A DNA stretch of 64,000 bases, taken from assembly GCA_948144175.1 (NCBI GenBank), contig CANXME010002409.1:2333001-2397000 (forward strand), read 5' to 3'. This stretch comes from Closterium sp. NIES-65 (lineage: Eukaryota > Streptophyta > Zygnematophyceae > Desmidiales > Closteriaceae). The position numbers and the translations under genes are program-made. The notes beneath the pieces were generated by a model, which saw only the letters and a program-made list of their open reading frames with translations, had not been told where the DNA came from and did not search any database. Position 1 is the first letter of the stretch. The number at the start of each line of letters is the position of its first letter. Below are positions 22,520 through 35,659 of this stretch, one piece after another.

Positions 22520-22801
22520 GAAAGCATTCCGGTTCAAGCCTGTAAAAGATCTATCAACTATGTATAGCAAGAGAACGAAATGGCATAAGTCTCCACACAG
22601 GACCAATGAGACCACTACACAGGCAAGCAAGGCGGGGCACACTAAAAAATGGAAACAGCAATGTTCAATATTGGGTACTGTACCATGTACCACTATAATG
22701 TGCACCAAGCAGACCTGTCTGACCTAAGAAAAGACATGGGCCATGCATTGCAGTCCATGCATGGATGGATCCATGGATTCATACCAGTCCTTGCATATAC
22801 T
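22520..22801. other. Spacer downstream of the MKP1-like gene
   Basis: AT-richer sequence between the Gypsy element and the stop codon of the phosphatase gene. It probably contains the 3' UTR and polyadenylation region of that minus-strand gene. No separate gene is seen. Confidence 0.5.
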
Positions 22802-24218
22802 CTAAAATATCTTCTTAATTTGAGGCCCTAGGCGTCGAGGAGTGGGGAGAGCCATACCAGCGCCCGTGCCATCCTCAACCTCCATTTCATCCCCCTCCTC
22901 CGATGCCACACCGCCCTCCACCCCATAGTCATCACCACTCGGTGGCCAATCCTTCTCCTTGCGCGATACCCCTTGTCTCTTTGACCGCATCCCCCCATCC
23001 CCCGCTTGATCCCCATCGTCTCCCTTGAACCCTCTTCCAAATGCTGATCTGGGCGGCAGTCGTCGTCTTGGAGTGAGAGGGACACCAAAAGCATCCATCC
23101 CACTGCTCTCTGCCTTGTCCACTTCCCCCTCCCCACTCTCGCCCCAACCCTCTCCACCATCCCCCCGCCCTTTCGAAAGCGAGCTGGAACGAGGGGCAGG
23201 AGGGAGAGCCGCACCAGAATTTGTAGCACTGCTGCTGCTGCTATCAGCGCAAGGTGCGGAGGGCAGCAAAGCAGGTCTCGGGGGGAGCTTGGGGGCCTTG
23301 CCACGTGTGTCCATGGCACCTGCCTCGCTGCCTGTGCTCTGAAAGCCACGTACCGCCCTCCCTCTCCTCTGAGGCAGAGCTCCCAACACCGCTGCCATCC
23401 CCTCGTCCTCCTTACCCTGCACCACACCTACCTCACTTCTTCCCCCTCTCTCCTCCTCCCCTGCCTCATCTCCCTCGCCCTCCTCCCAAGCCGCCCTGAG
23501 CTTCGGCTTGCCACGTCTGGGGGATGGCAACCACACAGGCCCTACCCCAGCACCCATGTCAGCGTCCCCATGGCCAGCACCTTCATTGTAATCCCTTTGC
23601 AACCCTGGGTCATCGACCTCTGTGATGGCCTGTAGTTCATCCCCTGGCATCAGCCCCCCCTCTTCACCACCTGTGTCTGCCTCTGCCCCCGCCTGACCCG
23701 TCTCCCCCCATCCTTTGTCCTGCTGCGCCCTCATTCCGCCTTTGGTGCGGGGCGTCAGTGGGGGGAGGCCTCGCCTCACCCCTCCGCCACTGCTGCCTAA
23801 CTCTGATACCTGAAGCCCTCCCGCTCTCAACCCACTGCCACCACCATTGCCAGCGCCATTACCTGTGGCGCCCTCGACTACTACCTTGGATCCGCCTGAT
23901 TGGTCCTTGAGTCGGTGAGGGTCGCGCACAGCAGCAGCGGGCTTGGAGAACTTGCTCAGAGCAGCGCCATAGGCACCACTGCCAGAGGGGGGGAAGAAAC
24001 CCAGGGAGCGCGGAGAGAAGGACGAGGGGGACGGCATGGACGTGTGTGCATGCAGTGGCAGCGGCGCAAACACTGGCTTGCGAGGCGCGCTCCCCTCCTC
24101 ACCTCCCCTTGCCTCGCGTGCCTCGCCTGCCTTGCTGCCTGCGTCCACGTCCTCGTCATGCACGGTGAGTCGCGCCAGAGCAGAGCTTGTAGATGCCACT
24201 GCCGACCCAACGCCGCTG

Positions 24219-24253
<35 letters not shown>

Positions 24254-27153
24254 GGTTTGCAGTGCGGGTGAGGGTTGAGCGCCACGCGGGGTGGCGTTGG
24301 GAGACTCCCAAGGGAGGGAGTAGGCGGGGTTGAGAGGCAGGGTGGCCTCCAGCCAGCCCCTGTGCTGATGCGGCAACACCTTTGTGGGCGGCGCCGACAT
24401 CGCCCCTGCCCCTTGCGGCGTGCCTCCGTCCAGCCCCTTGTTGAAACACTCAAAGTCAAACGAATACTCCTCCCGCTCCTCCACCACCCACTCGCCCCGT
24501 CTACTCCCACCCTCACTCCCACCATCGCCCACGCCCCGCCCTGATGCGCCACCAGCACCTCTGCCCCCTGCCACGAGCACAGGCAGCATGGACGCGGGGT
24601 CGGAGTGCAAGGCGCCATGGCCGGGCAGGTGGTGCGCGTCCTGCCCCAGGTACGTGAGCCCCTCGCGCTCCAGCACGCTCAGACACACGCCCCACTCGCC
24701 ACTGCCGCCGCGCACCAGCCGCTGCGAGCTGAGTGCGGCCTTGAAGCCGTGCGGCTCCTGGCCCTGATGGATGAGCGACGCTGCTGCTGGCAGCCGCTCG
24801 TACCGCACTATCTGCGCCGCTGCGTGCTGCGCCTGCTGCTGCATGGGCGGTCGGCACTCCGCGCCCTGCCACACGTACAGCGCTGCGCCCACCTGCGCAT
24901 ATGCACGGAGTTGCAGAGAGGGAGGGGGAAAGAGAGGGGGGGAAAGGGGGGGCATAGTGAGAGGCGTGCACGCAGTGAGGGCCACAGGGTGGCTGGCAGG
25001 CTTGGGAGAGGCAACCGTGGAGCGAGGGAGCAGGAAAACGGAAAAGGAGAACGGGACGCAGGGGGACGAGCAACGGAGGGTGCGCTGGGGAGTGGGTGAG
25101 AGGAGGGGTGGGGGAGTTAGGGGGGGTGCGCGCGGGCAGGACGGGAGCGGACCTGCACGATGAAGGCGCCGCGGGGGTCGAGCGCGGAGACAGACACGTC
25201 AGTGAGCATCTTGGGCACGAGGTGCAGCGGGTCGTACGGCGAGTGCGGTGCCATGCGGTACACGCGCACGTTCTCCATTTGCCGCTTCCCCTGCCCTCCC
25301 TGCCCCGCGCTCTCGCCATTGCACCTGCTGCTATCCGCGCTACCGCCAGCCCCAGTGCCATCAGCAGCGGCGACAGCGAGAGCGCGCGGGGAAGCAGCAG
25401 GGAGCAGCGGGGAGGATGGCGGGGGCGGCGAGAGCACGCGCTTCTGCCACTGCAGCAGCTGGCACGCGAAGCCCATGTTGGGACTCGCGACGCCGCGGAT
25501 GTCCTTCACCACGCGGAACGCGTCCTCGAACTCCACTTGCTGGTGGGGGGAGGGGTGGAGATGCGGAGGGGGACGGGGCAAGGGACGATTAGACGTGCGG
25601 AGGCACGGTGGGAGAGCGGAAACGTGGCCGCGGGCGGACTAGTCAAAATACGAGGAATGCTAGAACACGGAGGAAATGCCTTTGCACAAGTAGTGAGCGG
25701 GCAGGTACAGGGGCGCGGAACAAAAGGAAGGAGGGCAGACGCGGCGCACGGACCTGCGCCCACATGAGGTAGGCGATGACGAGCGACGTGGAGCGCGAGA
25801 CGCCCTGGCAGCAGTGCACGAACACGCGGCCGTTGACCTGCTTGACCTCGTTGACGAAGTCAAACACGTCGTACAGCACGCACTGGATGTCCTCCGACGT
25901 GTTGTCCTGCGCGCCGAGCACAGCCAAAGCCACGGAGAGGACAGGCGCCGGACATGTAGGTATGGGGAACAGATGGGCAAAAAGAGTGAAAGGCGCAAAC
26001 GCTTGCAGCCAGAGCGGCGGTTACCTGCGGCGAGAGAGGCGGTTACCTGCAGCCAGAGCGTCTTGTAGGTGATGTCGTGCGGGAAGTACTCGGGGCACAC
26101 GAAGCCGACGCAGTTGACCACGTGCGTGATGCCCGACTGCCGCAGAATGCCTCGGTCGCGCGCCACGGCATCGCTGCCCACGTACACGTGCGGCAACACG
26201 CGGCTGCACTGCTTCTCGAAGAATACAAACTTCTCCTTCCGATCGCGCACCTGCATCGCCTCCCCGCTCTCCTCCTCCTCCTCTTCCTCGCCCCCCCCGC
26301 CCTCCCCGCCGAACCTTCCCCCATCCCCCGTCACCGAGAACCCGTCCGGCCCAGCGGCCGCATCGCCTTGCGCGGAGAGGTGCTGCGCGGCGGACTGCTC
26401 GGGGAGCAGCACGCCCGCGGGCCCGGAAGGCAGCACGCGCAGGTCCAGCTTCATGCCCGCCAGGCGCATGCGCGCGCGGTTCATGCTCATGGACTGCGGC
26501 AGCGGGCGCTGCTGCAGCGCCGGACCCACCCCCGTGTGCTTCTTCGGCGCGCGCCCGCCACCCGACGCACCGCCGCCGCTGCTGCTGCTGCTGCGGAAGC
26601 TGCGGCCGCTGCCGGGCGTGGCATTGGATCGGGAACTGTCCAAACGCGAATCGTCGTCGTCCCACAGCGAAAGCGGCGGCGCTGCGCCGCCTCGCCGCAC
26701 ACTCAACAACCCGTCGTCGTCGCCTTCGTCGTCCTCCTCTTCCGTCATACTGGGCCCTCTCGATATAGTCATACTCCTGCTCGAGCCCAAATGCCGCATT
26801 GATCGCCCGCTGCCGGGCGAGCTGTCGGAAAGAGGCGGAGGGGAGTCGAAGGCTACCGCGCGCACGTCACTGTCGCCCGCATCGCCTTCTACCTCCTCCA
26901 ACACCCGCAAACCCATCGCACCTGCGCCTTTCCCCCTGCGCCCACCTTCTTCGCCCGTAACCCCGTTCATGCCCGCGCGGTGACGGTCGGGGCGAGCGGC
27001 GTGTGCGGCATCGGAGTCAGGCAACGGAACATGCGCGGCGGGGGAAGCCACGGGCAATAGCGGCGGTCGTTCCGGCTGGGGGCCGTCGGGCGCGGCAACG
27101 GCAGCGAGCGACGGGACCACGTCCACGGCCACAACCGCGCGCGCCTTCCTCAT
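22802..27153 (-). CDS. MKP1: MKP1-like MAP kinase phosphatase, four exons
   Basis: Exons are 27153-26047, 25906-25754, 25539-25153 and 24892-22802. All introns (140, 214 and 260 bp) are GT-AG and in phase 0. They give about 1245 residues, against roughly 780 in Arabidopsis MKP1. The dual-specificity phosphatase domain spans about residues 311-455 (HVYVGSDAVARDRGIL, VNCVGFVCPEYF), with the catalytic loop HCCQGVSRS at 400-408 (Cys401, Arg407) and the likely general acid Asp370. It is followed by SPYDPLHLVPK and a gelsolin-like segment (from GAFIVQ, residue 544, to about 610), the order known in plant MKP1. The enzyme should dephosphorylate MAP kinases in stress signalling. The N-terminal 300 residues are acidic, Ser- and Gly-rich; the long C-tail is Pro/Gly/Ser-rich, with an alanine run and several TPR/SPR motifs. 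Start: first ATG of the open frame; an upstream non-coding exon cannot be excluded. Confidence 0.9.
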
Positions 27154-28764
27154 GCGCGACAGCCGGCGGACAGGTCGCCGGGTGAGACGGCGGCGGGCGG
27201 TACGGACGGTGCTAACAGAGGCGGTAAAGGCGCACGCGTGCTTGGAAGGGACGATCTGGTAGGAGCTGCGCGCACGGATGCTGGCGATGTGACACTAACG
27301 GAGGCACTCGCATGACATCGTAACGAAAGAACGACTCGCCTAGGGGTTAGTTACTATAGATGAGCTTTGAGGGAAGAAGCAGGGATGGCGTTGGCGAAAC
27401 AGAACAGGAACGAACAAATAACGGTCGCGCCTCTTGCACGATGTTTCCCCAGCATTCGTCAGGCCCCGCACACGCGATGTTTCAAGCCGAGAAGCTCCCT
27501 GACTTCTAACTCTCCTAAGCTCATCGTTGTTTCCGTCGTTTAACGGTAGTGGCTGAGTAAGAGCAGTAGTTCCGTAGTCACAAGGTCAATCATCTGGTGA
27601 CACTGCTAGTTAGTTTGGAGGGTGGTCTAACGGCAAGCAAAATTCTGCCGTGTGACAGTGCGGTACAGATGGGTGACGAGCCAGTCTTGGGAATTACGCC
27701 CAGAAAACCTTGGCGGAAGCATCTTTGCCTTTGTTCCGACAGTCTCCCCGCGCACGCTGGTTGAGGAGGAGCAGTTGGGTAGTACGTATTCCCGCGCGCC
27801 GTCGCCTGGGTCGCGCACGGCACGCCAGGCGGTGCACTCGGAGGAAAAAGAGTGCAAACGGTGAAGAACGACGTTCGCGACATCGTTCGGACACAGCAAT
27901 GCTGTCGTTGCTGTCGCCACGACAAGATGAAGTGAAGGGCGTACAGTCCAAGTTTCCCACGAGCAGAGCAGATACGCCACAATTTGTAACGGCTTCACGT
28001 ACGAGGCTCGGGCGTGTTCCTTGACGACGCGGTAGTGTGCAATATCGCAGGATCGTCTGCACATATCGATCCCCGCAATCGATTGGGCAGATCGATTGGC
28101 GAAGCGTGGCGATCGCGACGTTGTAACGAACGCCACTGACATTTGATAGATCTCCCGCGATTTGTGATCAGTCGCATTCACACACTGTCCAAAAAATTGG
28201 GCTAAAAAGCGTACGTAGTATGGTTACAATGTAGTAAATAGGGTAATCGATTCGCACATCGATCGTCTACTTTTACCGCGTCCTGAGCCATCACAACACA
28301 CCCGTCTTCGAGTCACTCATACCAGTTACCAGCAACAAGGTGCTGGAGCTATTGTATTTGTTGCATGGTTTAGGGCCCGGCACCATTTTACCTTTTGTCA
28401 AAGTTCGTACCACCTACAACGAACCATGCTACACGTGTTTCAAACTGTAGTCGGATGACGTTCTAACAAAAGCACGCACGGACGATGTGGTGACAATTTT
28501 TTTCAAGGTTTTGAGTTTTGAATTTACTGTGCATCCGTAACATTATTTACGAGCTTTCGTAACTTTCTGTCAAAGGTTCTCGTGCAAATGTGTTTGCCGT
28601 ATCGCATCAATTAAATTTTTGCAAAGCGGCTCGATAATATTCATATCTTGCCGTCTTCCCACGCCAACCACAAAACAGTACTGTTATGTTCGTGTTACAT
28701 ATTGATCGTAATCAATGTACAATGAATAATACCATAGAGCTATCTAGAAACATGGTCGAGATCG
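27154..28764. other. Upstream region of the MKP1-like gene
   Basis: This is about 1.6 kb between the MKP1-like start codon and Copia-3. The first 150 bases are GC-rich and probably hold the promoter and 5' UTR of the minus-strand gene. The rest becomes AT-richer towards 28200-28760. Short frames (for example 27627-28181 minus) carry no recognisable domain. No RNA gene was found. Confidence 0.5.
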
Positions 28765-28769
28765 CCAGC

Positions 28770-28900
28770 TGTCAGAACATATAGCTTGTGCTTATTGTGT
28801 AGGCTATAGTGGGGTAGCCCATAAGGGGTACAACCCAATTAGGGTTAGTACTTGTACTCAGTTCATTCATAGTCCAATCATTCTCGTTTCAGTTTTCTCA
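28770..28900 (+). repeat. Copia-3 5' LTR
   Basis: 131 bp, starting TGTCAGAACATATAGC and ending GTTTTCTCA. Subfamily-specific changes compared with Copia-1 include cataagggg in place of catatgggg. Confidence 0.95.
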
Positions 28901-28989
28901 TGGTATCGAGCAGGTTCCCTAGTGGGAACTGTGCCTAGGGCCCACCAAGTCGAAACATTTTTTTCTGCCCGGAGCGCGCTCAGCCCGAG

Positions 28990-29735
28990 TCGCGCTCCTC
29001 TCTCTCATCTCGTCGAGCCGCCCTAGCGACTGCGTCGCGCCGCCCTAGCGGCCCCGTCGCCCTAGCGGCCCCGTCGCCCTGGCGGCCCCATCGCCCTAGC
29101 GGCCCCGTCGCCTAGCCCTACGGCCCCGTCGCCTGGCCCTTCGGCCCAGGTGCCGCCCTGTCCCGGCCCCGCCGCCCTTCGCTGCGGCCCCCCCCCGCCG
29201 CCCTTCACTACGGCCCCGCCGCCCTTCACTACGGCCCTGCCACCCTTCGCTGCGGCCCCGCTGCCCTTCGTTGCGGCCCCGCCGCCCTTCGCTGCGGCCC
29301 CGCCGCCCTTCGCTGCGGCCCTGCCGCCCTTCTCTGCGGCCCCGCCGCCCTTCTCTGCGGCCCCGCCGCCTCTCTCGCTACGACCCCGCCGCCTACCTTG
29401 CAGCCCCGCCGCCCCTCGCTTCGGCCCCGCCGCCCCTCCCGCTGCGGCCCCGCCACCTACCTCGCGGCCCCGCCGCCCTCCCAGCGGCCCTGCCGCCCTA
29501 CCAGCGGCCCTGCCGCCCTACGTCATCGAGCCGCCCGAGCCGCCCAAGCCGCCCGAGCCGCCCGAGACGCCCGAGCCGCCCGAGCCGCCCGAGCCGCCCG
29601 AGCCGCCTGAGCCGCTGAGGAGCCGAGCCGCTGGTGCCGCAGAGCCGCAGTTGCTACTGAGCCGTCCGAGTCGCCCGAGCCGCCGTGTTGCCAAGCTGCT
29701 GTGCTGCTGAGCTGCCCGAACCGCCCTGTCTGGTG
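28990..29735 (+). repeat. Copia-3 leader repeats
   Basis: Tandem GC-rich repeats: from about 29030 to 29500 units such as ccgccgcccttcgctgcgg (19-20 bp), and from 29520 to 29720 gagccgcccgagccgcc units. A 254-bp stretch just before gag in Copia-1 and Copia-3 is better conserved than the arrays. Confidence 0.82.
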
Positions 29736-29800
29736 AGAGCAGCGCTTCTGTCACTGCACTGCCCCTGTCCTACAGTTAGTGCTGCTAGTCTACTGCTGCC

Positions 29801-32800
29801 ATGGCTACCCCCAGTGTTCTCGCTTTTGACGCTGAGGATCGGGCCATTGACTTTGAGGTCTGGGTAGATGACCTGCAGCTTTTCCTACAGTGCGATAGGG
29901 CAGACGGTCTCTCCCTCTTTGACCTCACCTCTGGCGCCTCCCCTGCCCCTGCTGCTGACGCTGACGCCACTGTTCGCTCCCAGTGGGCCACGCGCGATGC
30001 TGCTGCACGTCTTGCTGTGCGTCGCCACCTGCCTACCTCCGAGCGCGCGCACTTTAGTCGGTACAAGAGTGCTCAGACCTTGTACGACGTTGTAGTTGCG
30101 CGCTACTCCTCCCCTGCCACTGCTGCACTGAGCCGTCTCATGCTACCGTACCTCTTCCCTGACCTTACTGCCTTTCCCACAGTCGCTGACCTCATTACGC
30201 ACCTCCGCACTAGTGACACTCGCTACCGCGCTGCGCTTCCTGCTGACTTCTGCGCCAAGAACCCCCCCCCCCCCCCAGTACATCACTCTCTACTACATAG
30301 TCACTCGCCTCCCTGACTCCCTTCGCGTAGTCAGGGACCACTTCCTTGCGGTCTGTCCCACCACTCTCACTGTTGACCTCCTCGAGAAGTCCCTCCTAGC
30401 GGCCGAGAAGAGCATAGTCGCTGTAGGAGCCTCTCGTGGTGACCCGCGCACCCCCATCTTTGAGGGGTGTTCCCCCTCCCCCCTACTGCCCTCTGTTGCC
30501 TCTGCTGCTGCGGCCGACCTCCTTGGTCTTGAGTTGGTCGGTGCGGCGTCTGCCCCTAGCGGGAGACGCCGCTCTGGCAAGGGCAAGGGGGGGGGCAGGG
30601 GCACTGGAGGGGCGAGCGGGGGCGGTGGAGGTGGAGGTGGAGGCGGCGGGGGGAGTGGGGGTGGCGGTGGGAGTGGTGGTGGGGGTGGAGGTGTCGGAGG
30701 CGGCAGTGGAGGCGGAGGCTGCGGCGGCGGTGGCGGTGGGAGCGGAGGTGGCGGAGGTGGCGGCGGTGGAGGAGGCGGCGGAGGTGGCGGTAGTGGCGGA
30801 GGCGGCGGGGGTGGCGGTGGAGCTGGTCGCGGGTCTACGCAGAGGAGTGGCTCCTGTGGTGGTCCGCGCCAGCAGCAGCAGCGCGGTCGTGAGACCCTGT
30901 CCCCTCAGCAGCTCCGTGAGTGGTACACTGCACGCCAGCGGGGTGGGGGTTTTGGTCCGTGCACCTACGTCCTGCGCACCGGCGACCGTGCGGGTGAGCA
31001 GTGTGGGGGTGCACACCCCACCCAGCGCTGCTTTGGCCGCCTGACGGACGCGTGGCGTCACCAGTGCCCGGAGGCCTCCGAGATCCCTCGCTGGGGCGAG
31101 CTGTCTAGGGCGGGTATTGCCATCTATGATCTTGATTTTGATGCTATTCTTTCTGCCATGTATGCTGTGTCTATTAGTGATGAGGGTGACTGTTACCGGT
31201 GTTTCCCGCCCGATCCGGGCATTGAGACTGCTGCTCTAGGTACTGGTGAGGCGGCTGCCCTAGGTGCTTGCGACGCTTCTGCTCTAGGTGCTAGTGCGTT
31301 TGCGTCCTGAGGTACTAGTGAGTCTGCGCTCTCAGGTACTACGTCGGCTTCGGCCTCCCTCACCTTCACCCTTGACTCTGGGGCTTCTCACTCCTTCTTT
31401 CGGGACCGCACCACAATCACGCCGCTTAGCCGGCCGGTTGCGGTGTCTCTGGCTGACCCCTCTGGGGGTCCTGTCCTGTCTCACTTCTCCACGGTCCTCC
31501 CGTGTCCGGCGGCTCCCTCTGGCACCCTGTCTGGTCTCTACCTCCCCTCGTTCCCTACAAACCTGGTGAGTGGTGCTGACCTACAGGATGGGGGAGTACA
31601 CCAGTTCACTCCTGCGCGTCAGCGGGTGACCCACTGCACAGAGGCTAGCACAGGCCGACACCTGGCTACGTTTACCCGTCAGCCGGGGTCGAGCCTATAC
31701 ACACTGACCACTGCGTCTCCTCCAGTTGTTGAGTCTGGTAGGGTCACTACGTCGGGTCAGGTGTTTGCTGCAGCGTCCAGGTCTGGTCCTGAGTCTGCCC
31801 CCTGTTCGTGTCGTCTCCTGTCTCACGAGACTCTCCTCTGGCACCACCGCCTTGGTCACCCCTCTCTGCTTCGGCTCAGAGGCATGGCCTCCCGTCTTCT
31901 TGTTTCTGGTCTCCCTCGGTCCCTCCCTCCCCTTCCTCAGGGCCCTGGCCCTACCTGTGTCCCCTGTGTCGAGGGGCGCCAGCAGGCTGCCCCTCACTCC
32001 TCCCAGTTTCCTCCGACAGAGGCCCCGTTGCAGACGCTTCACATGGACGTGTGGGGCCCAGCCCGCGTCCGTGGACAGGGTCACGAGCGCTACTTCCTGC
32101 TCGTTGTTGACGACTACTCGCGTTACAATGCAGTCTTCCCCTTGCGCAGCAAGGGTGATGTCACTGAGGTGCTGATCGACTGGATCCGTGCAGCTCGTCT
32201 CCAGCTCCGGCAGAGCTTTGGCTCGGACTTTCCTTTTCTGCGTCTGCACTCGGACAGAGGCGGAGAGTTTTCGTCTGGCCTTCTGAGAGCCTACTGTCGC
32301 GCACGAGGAATCCGTCAGACCTTCACGCTTCCGGACTCCCCGCAGCAAAATGGGATTGCTGAGCGCCGCATTGGCATGGTCATGGATGTCGCTCGTACGT
32401 CTATGATGCATGCGGCTGCTCCCCATTTTCTGTGGCCGTTTGCGGTGAGGTACGCGGCGCATCAGATCAACCTACACCCCAGGGTCTCCAGGCCGGAGAC
32501 CTCCCCAGCCTTGATGTGGACGGGGAAGGTTGGCGATGCGTCGGCGTTCCGGGTCTGGGGATCTCGGGCGTTTGTCCGCGACTTGTCTGCGGACAAGCTG
32601 TCCCCTCGTGCTGCTCCTTGCGTCTTCCTGGGGTTCCCCCCTGACGCGCCTGGGTGGCAGTTCTACCACCCCACCTCTCGCCGTGTTCTGTCCTCCCAGG
32701 ACATCACGTTTGACAAGTCGGTCCCCTACTACCGCCTCTTCCCCTACCGCACTCCGTCCCTCCCCCCGCCACCGCTCTTCCTTGTACCAGGTCCCCCTCC

Positions 32801-35659
32801 GGTAGATCCCCTCCCCCCTCAGGGTCCGTCCCCTTCAGGTGTATCCCAGGTAGACGCAGTCGAGCCTGTCGAGGTCACTGGTGACTCTGGTGCTGCTGAG
32901 GGTGCTGAGCATGGGGGTGCTGCGACTGGGGGTGCTGAGCCTGGGGGTGCTGAGCCTGGGGGTGCTGCGACTGGGGGTGCTGAGCCTGGGGGTGCTGATC
33001 CTGGGGGTGCTGAGCCTGGGGGTGCTGAGTCTGAGGGTACTGCGCCTGGGGTTGCTGAGCCTGGGGGTACTGAGCCTGGGGGTGCTGAGCCTGGGGTGCT
33101 GAGCTTGGAGGTGCTCTGCCTGGGGGTTCTCCGGGTTCTTCGTCTCTGCGGGAGCCACTCTCTCCACGGGAGCTGCGCGAGTGGTTTGCCTGACGCTGGA
33201 GGCGTGCTGGTGGTGCTGGAGGTTCTTCGGCTACTGAGGGTGCTGCTTCTGCAGGTCCCGGAGGTGCTCGTACTGGGAGTATCGGAGCTGCTGGGCCTGC
33301 GGGTTCGACTAGAGCTGGTGCTGCAGAGGGTGTTCGAGCGAGTGCTCCTGCTGGGGGTGCTGGTGCTGTACCTGCTGTGTCTGGCGTCGCTGCGCGGCCT
33401 CGACCGTACTTCGTTCCACTCCTGCAGCAGGTTCTTGGTCTTCTGCCTTCTACTGGTCCTCCTCCTTCTTTAGAGTGTCCACAGCCAGTCCCGTCACAGC
33501 TACAGTTGCAGCCTACCTCCCCTTTGCCTGCTCCTTCTCCCTACACTGGTCCTACCGGAGGTCTTGCTGAGCGTCGTGAGCCAGCGTCTCGCCCTGCGTT
33601 GCCTGTCCGTGCTGCTCGCGCTAGTGGTCGTGGTTCGCGTCAGCGTCCTCCTCCTGTCCCTGGCACGCACAGGATGTCTCTGCGTCCGTCCACTGCTCCT
33701 CTGCGTGCCCCTTTGCCTTGTCCTCCTGCGTCCTCTCTTCCTGCTTTTGCCGACCCGGAGTCGGACTCCCTTCGTGCTGCCAGTCCTACTGTCACGCGTC
33801 TCCTGGCTACTGTCGTCACTGACCCTTCCTTCGAGTCCACTGCTGCGTCTGCCTTAGTTGCTGAGCTCGTCGACTTTGCTGCTCGCTGTCGCCTAGACTA
33901 CGCTGCTAGTCTTGTCGCTGAGTCTGAGTCTGTCTGTCCTCCGTCCGTCGGGGGTGAGTGTGCCCTTGGCACGGACGTCCTTGAGGACAGGCAGGAGGAG
34001 TTCCAGTGCTTGGCAGCTGCTTCACCTCATCTCGTGTCCGTACTGCTTACCCCTGAGGGAGACCCGGATGCACTTGACATCCCGACTCCGCGCTCTTACG
34101 CGGAGGCGATAGAGGGTCCCTACTCCTCTCAGTGGCAGGCAGCTATGGATGCAGAGATGGCTTCCTGGAAGTCCACAGGCACCTACGTTGACGCTGTCCC
34201 CCCTCCTGGGGCGAACATCGTCAGTTGCATGTGGATCTTCAGGGTGAAGCGGCCGCCGGGTTCTCCGCCAGTCTTCAAGGCGCGTTACGTGGCTAGTGGC
34301 TTCAGTCAGCGGCAGGGAGTTGACTACTTTCAGACCTTCTCTCCCACCCCGAAGATGACCACTCTTCGGGTACTGCTGCACGTTGCTGCTCACCGTGACT
34401 ACGAGCTGCACTCTCTTGACTTCAGCACAGCTTTCTTGTAGGGCAGCCTGCACGAGGAGATCTGGCTGCGCCGCCCACCTGGCTTCACTGGGTCTTTCCC
34501 TCCTGGTACTCAGTGGAGTCTCCGGCGTCAAGTCTACGGTCTCCGCCAGGCGCCACGTGAGTGGCACGACACACTGAGGACTACGCTTGCGGCTCTTGGG
34601 TTTGCTCCTTCTACTGCCGACCCGTTGCTGTTTCTGCGCACCGACACCTCTCTGCCGCCGTTCTACATCCTCGTGTACGTCGACGATTTGGTCTTTCCCA
34701 CAGCTGACACTGCTGGACTCGCCTACGTGAAGTCCGAGCTGCAGAAGAGACACACGTGCACAGACCTGGGTGAACTGCGCAGCTACCTTGGCTTGCACGT
34801 CACCCGGGACAGAGCACAGCGCACCATTACTCTGACTCAGTCACACATGGTGCAGCAGGTCCTTCAGCGCTTCGGCTTCACGTACTCCTCGCCTCAGGCC
34901 ACTCCTCTGCCTACTCGCCACTCGCTCTCAGCTCTGCCTTCGGATGAGTCCGTAGAGTCGAGTGGCCCGTATCCAGAGCTTGTTGGCTGCCTCATGTACC
35001 TGATGACCTGCACACGACCTGACCTTGCATACCCTCTTAGCATTCTCGCACGCTATGTTGCTCCAGGTAGACACCGACCAGATCACATGGCTGCAGCCAA
35101 GAGGGTGTTGCGCTACTTGTGCAGTACGTCGGGCATGGGGCTAGTGCTTGGAGGGCGGAGTCCAGTGGTCCTTACTGGGCATGCGGACGCTTCTTGGGCT
35201 GACGACCAGGCTACGCAGCGGTCGTCACAGGGCTACACCTTCAGCCTTGGTTCCGGCTCCGTTTCGTGGCGGGCTACTCGCTCGTTTTCTGTTCTCCGCT
35301 CCAGTTGTGAGGCTGAGATCTACGCCGGGGCCATGGCTGCTCAGGAGCTTCGCTGGCTCACCTACCTGCTGACCGACCTTGGAGAGTTGCCTCGTTCTCC
35401 TCCAGTCCTGTACGTAGACAACAAGGCCATGCTGGCCTTGTGTCGAGAGCAGAGACTGGAGCACAGAACAAAGCACATTGCTCTTCGCTACTTTCTTGCT
35501 CGTGAGCTACAGCAGCGTGGTCACTTGCGGCTTGCGTACGTAGCCTCTGAGGCCAACACTGCTGATGTCTTCACCAAGGCACTTGCGCCTTGTGATTATC
35601 AGCGCTTCTGCACGCAGCTGGGTCTTGTGCCTGTCTTGCCTCACTTACTTACCTCTTGA
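29801..35659 (+). pseudogene. Copia-3 gag-pol polyprotein, broken
   Basis: Gag starts at the ATG at 29801 (MATPSVLAFDAEDRAIDF). A run of C at about 30260-30276 has one base more than the equivalent run of Copia-1, and the frame shifts there. The poly-glycine tract, an SPQQLREWY motif and the C-X13-C-X3-H-X4-C knuckle (about 30958-31030) follow. TCA became TGA at 31308-31310. Protease, integrase (DDE residues present), the Gly-Gly-Ala-Glu-Pro array, a frameshift near 33095 inside the array, reverse transcriptase with YVDD (34675), and RNase H complete the order. CAG became TAG at 34439-34441. The final stop is at 35657-35659. Every domain is recognisable, so the damage is limited to a few point changes. 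Confidence 0.93.

Noticed and set aside
24205-24255. CTG/CAG triplet run as an expandable repeat of special interest
   Set aside because: It encodes a short Ala run in the phosphatase tail; about ten units is unremarkable.
27540-27620. Possible tRNA gene upstream of the MKP1-like gene
   Set aside because: No cloverleaf with A and B boxes could be drawn.
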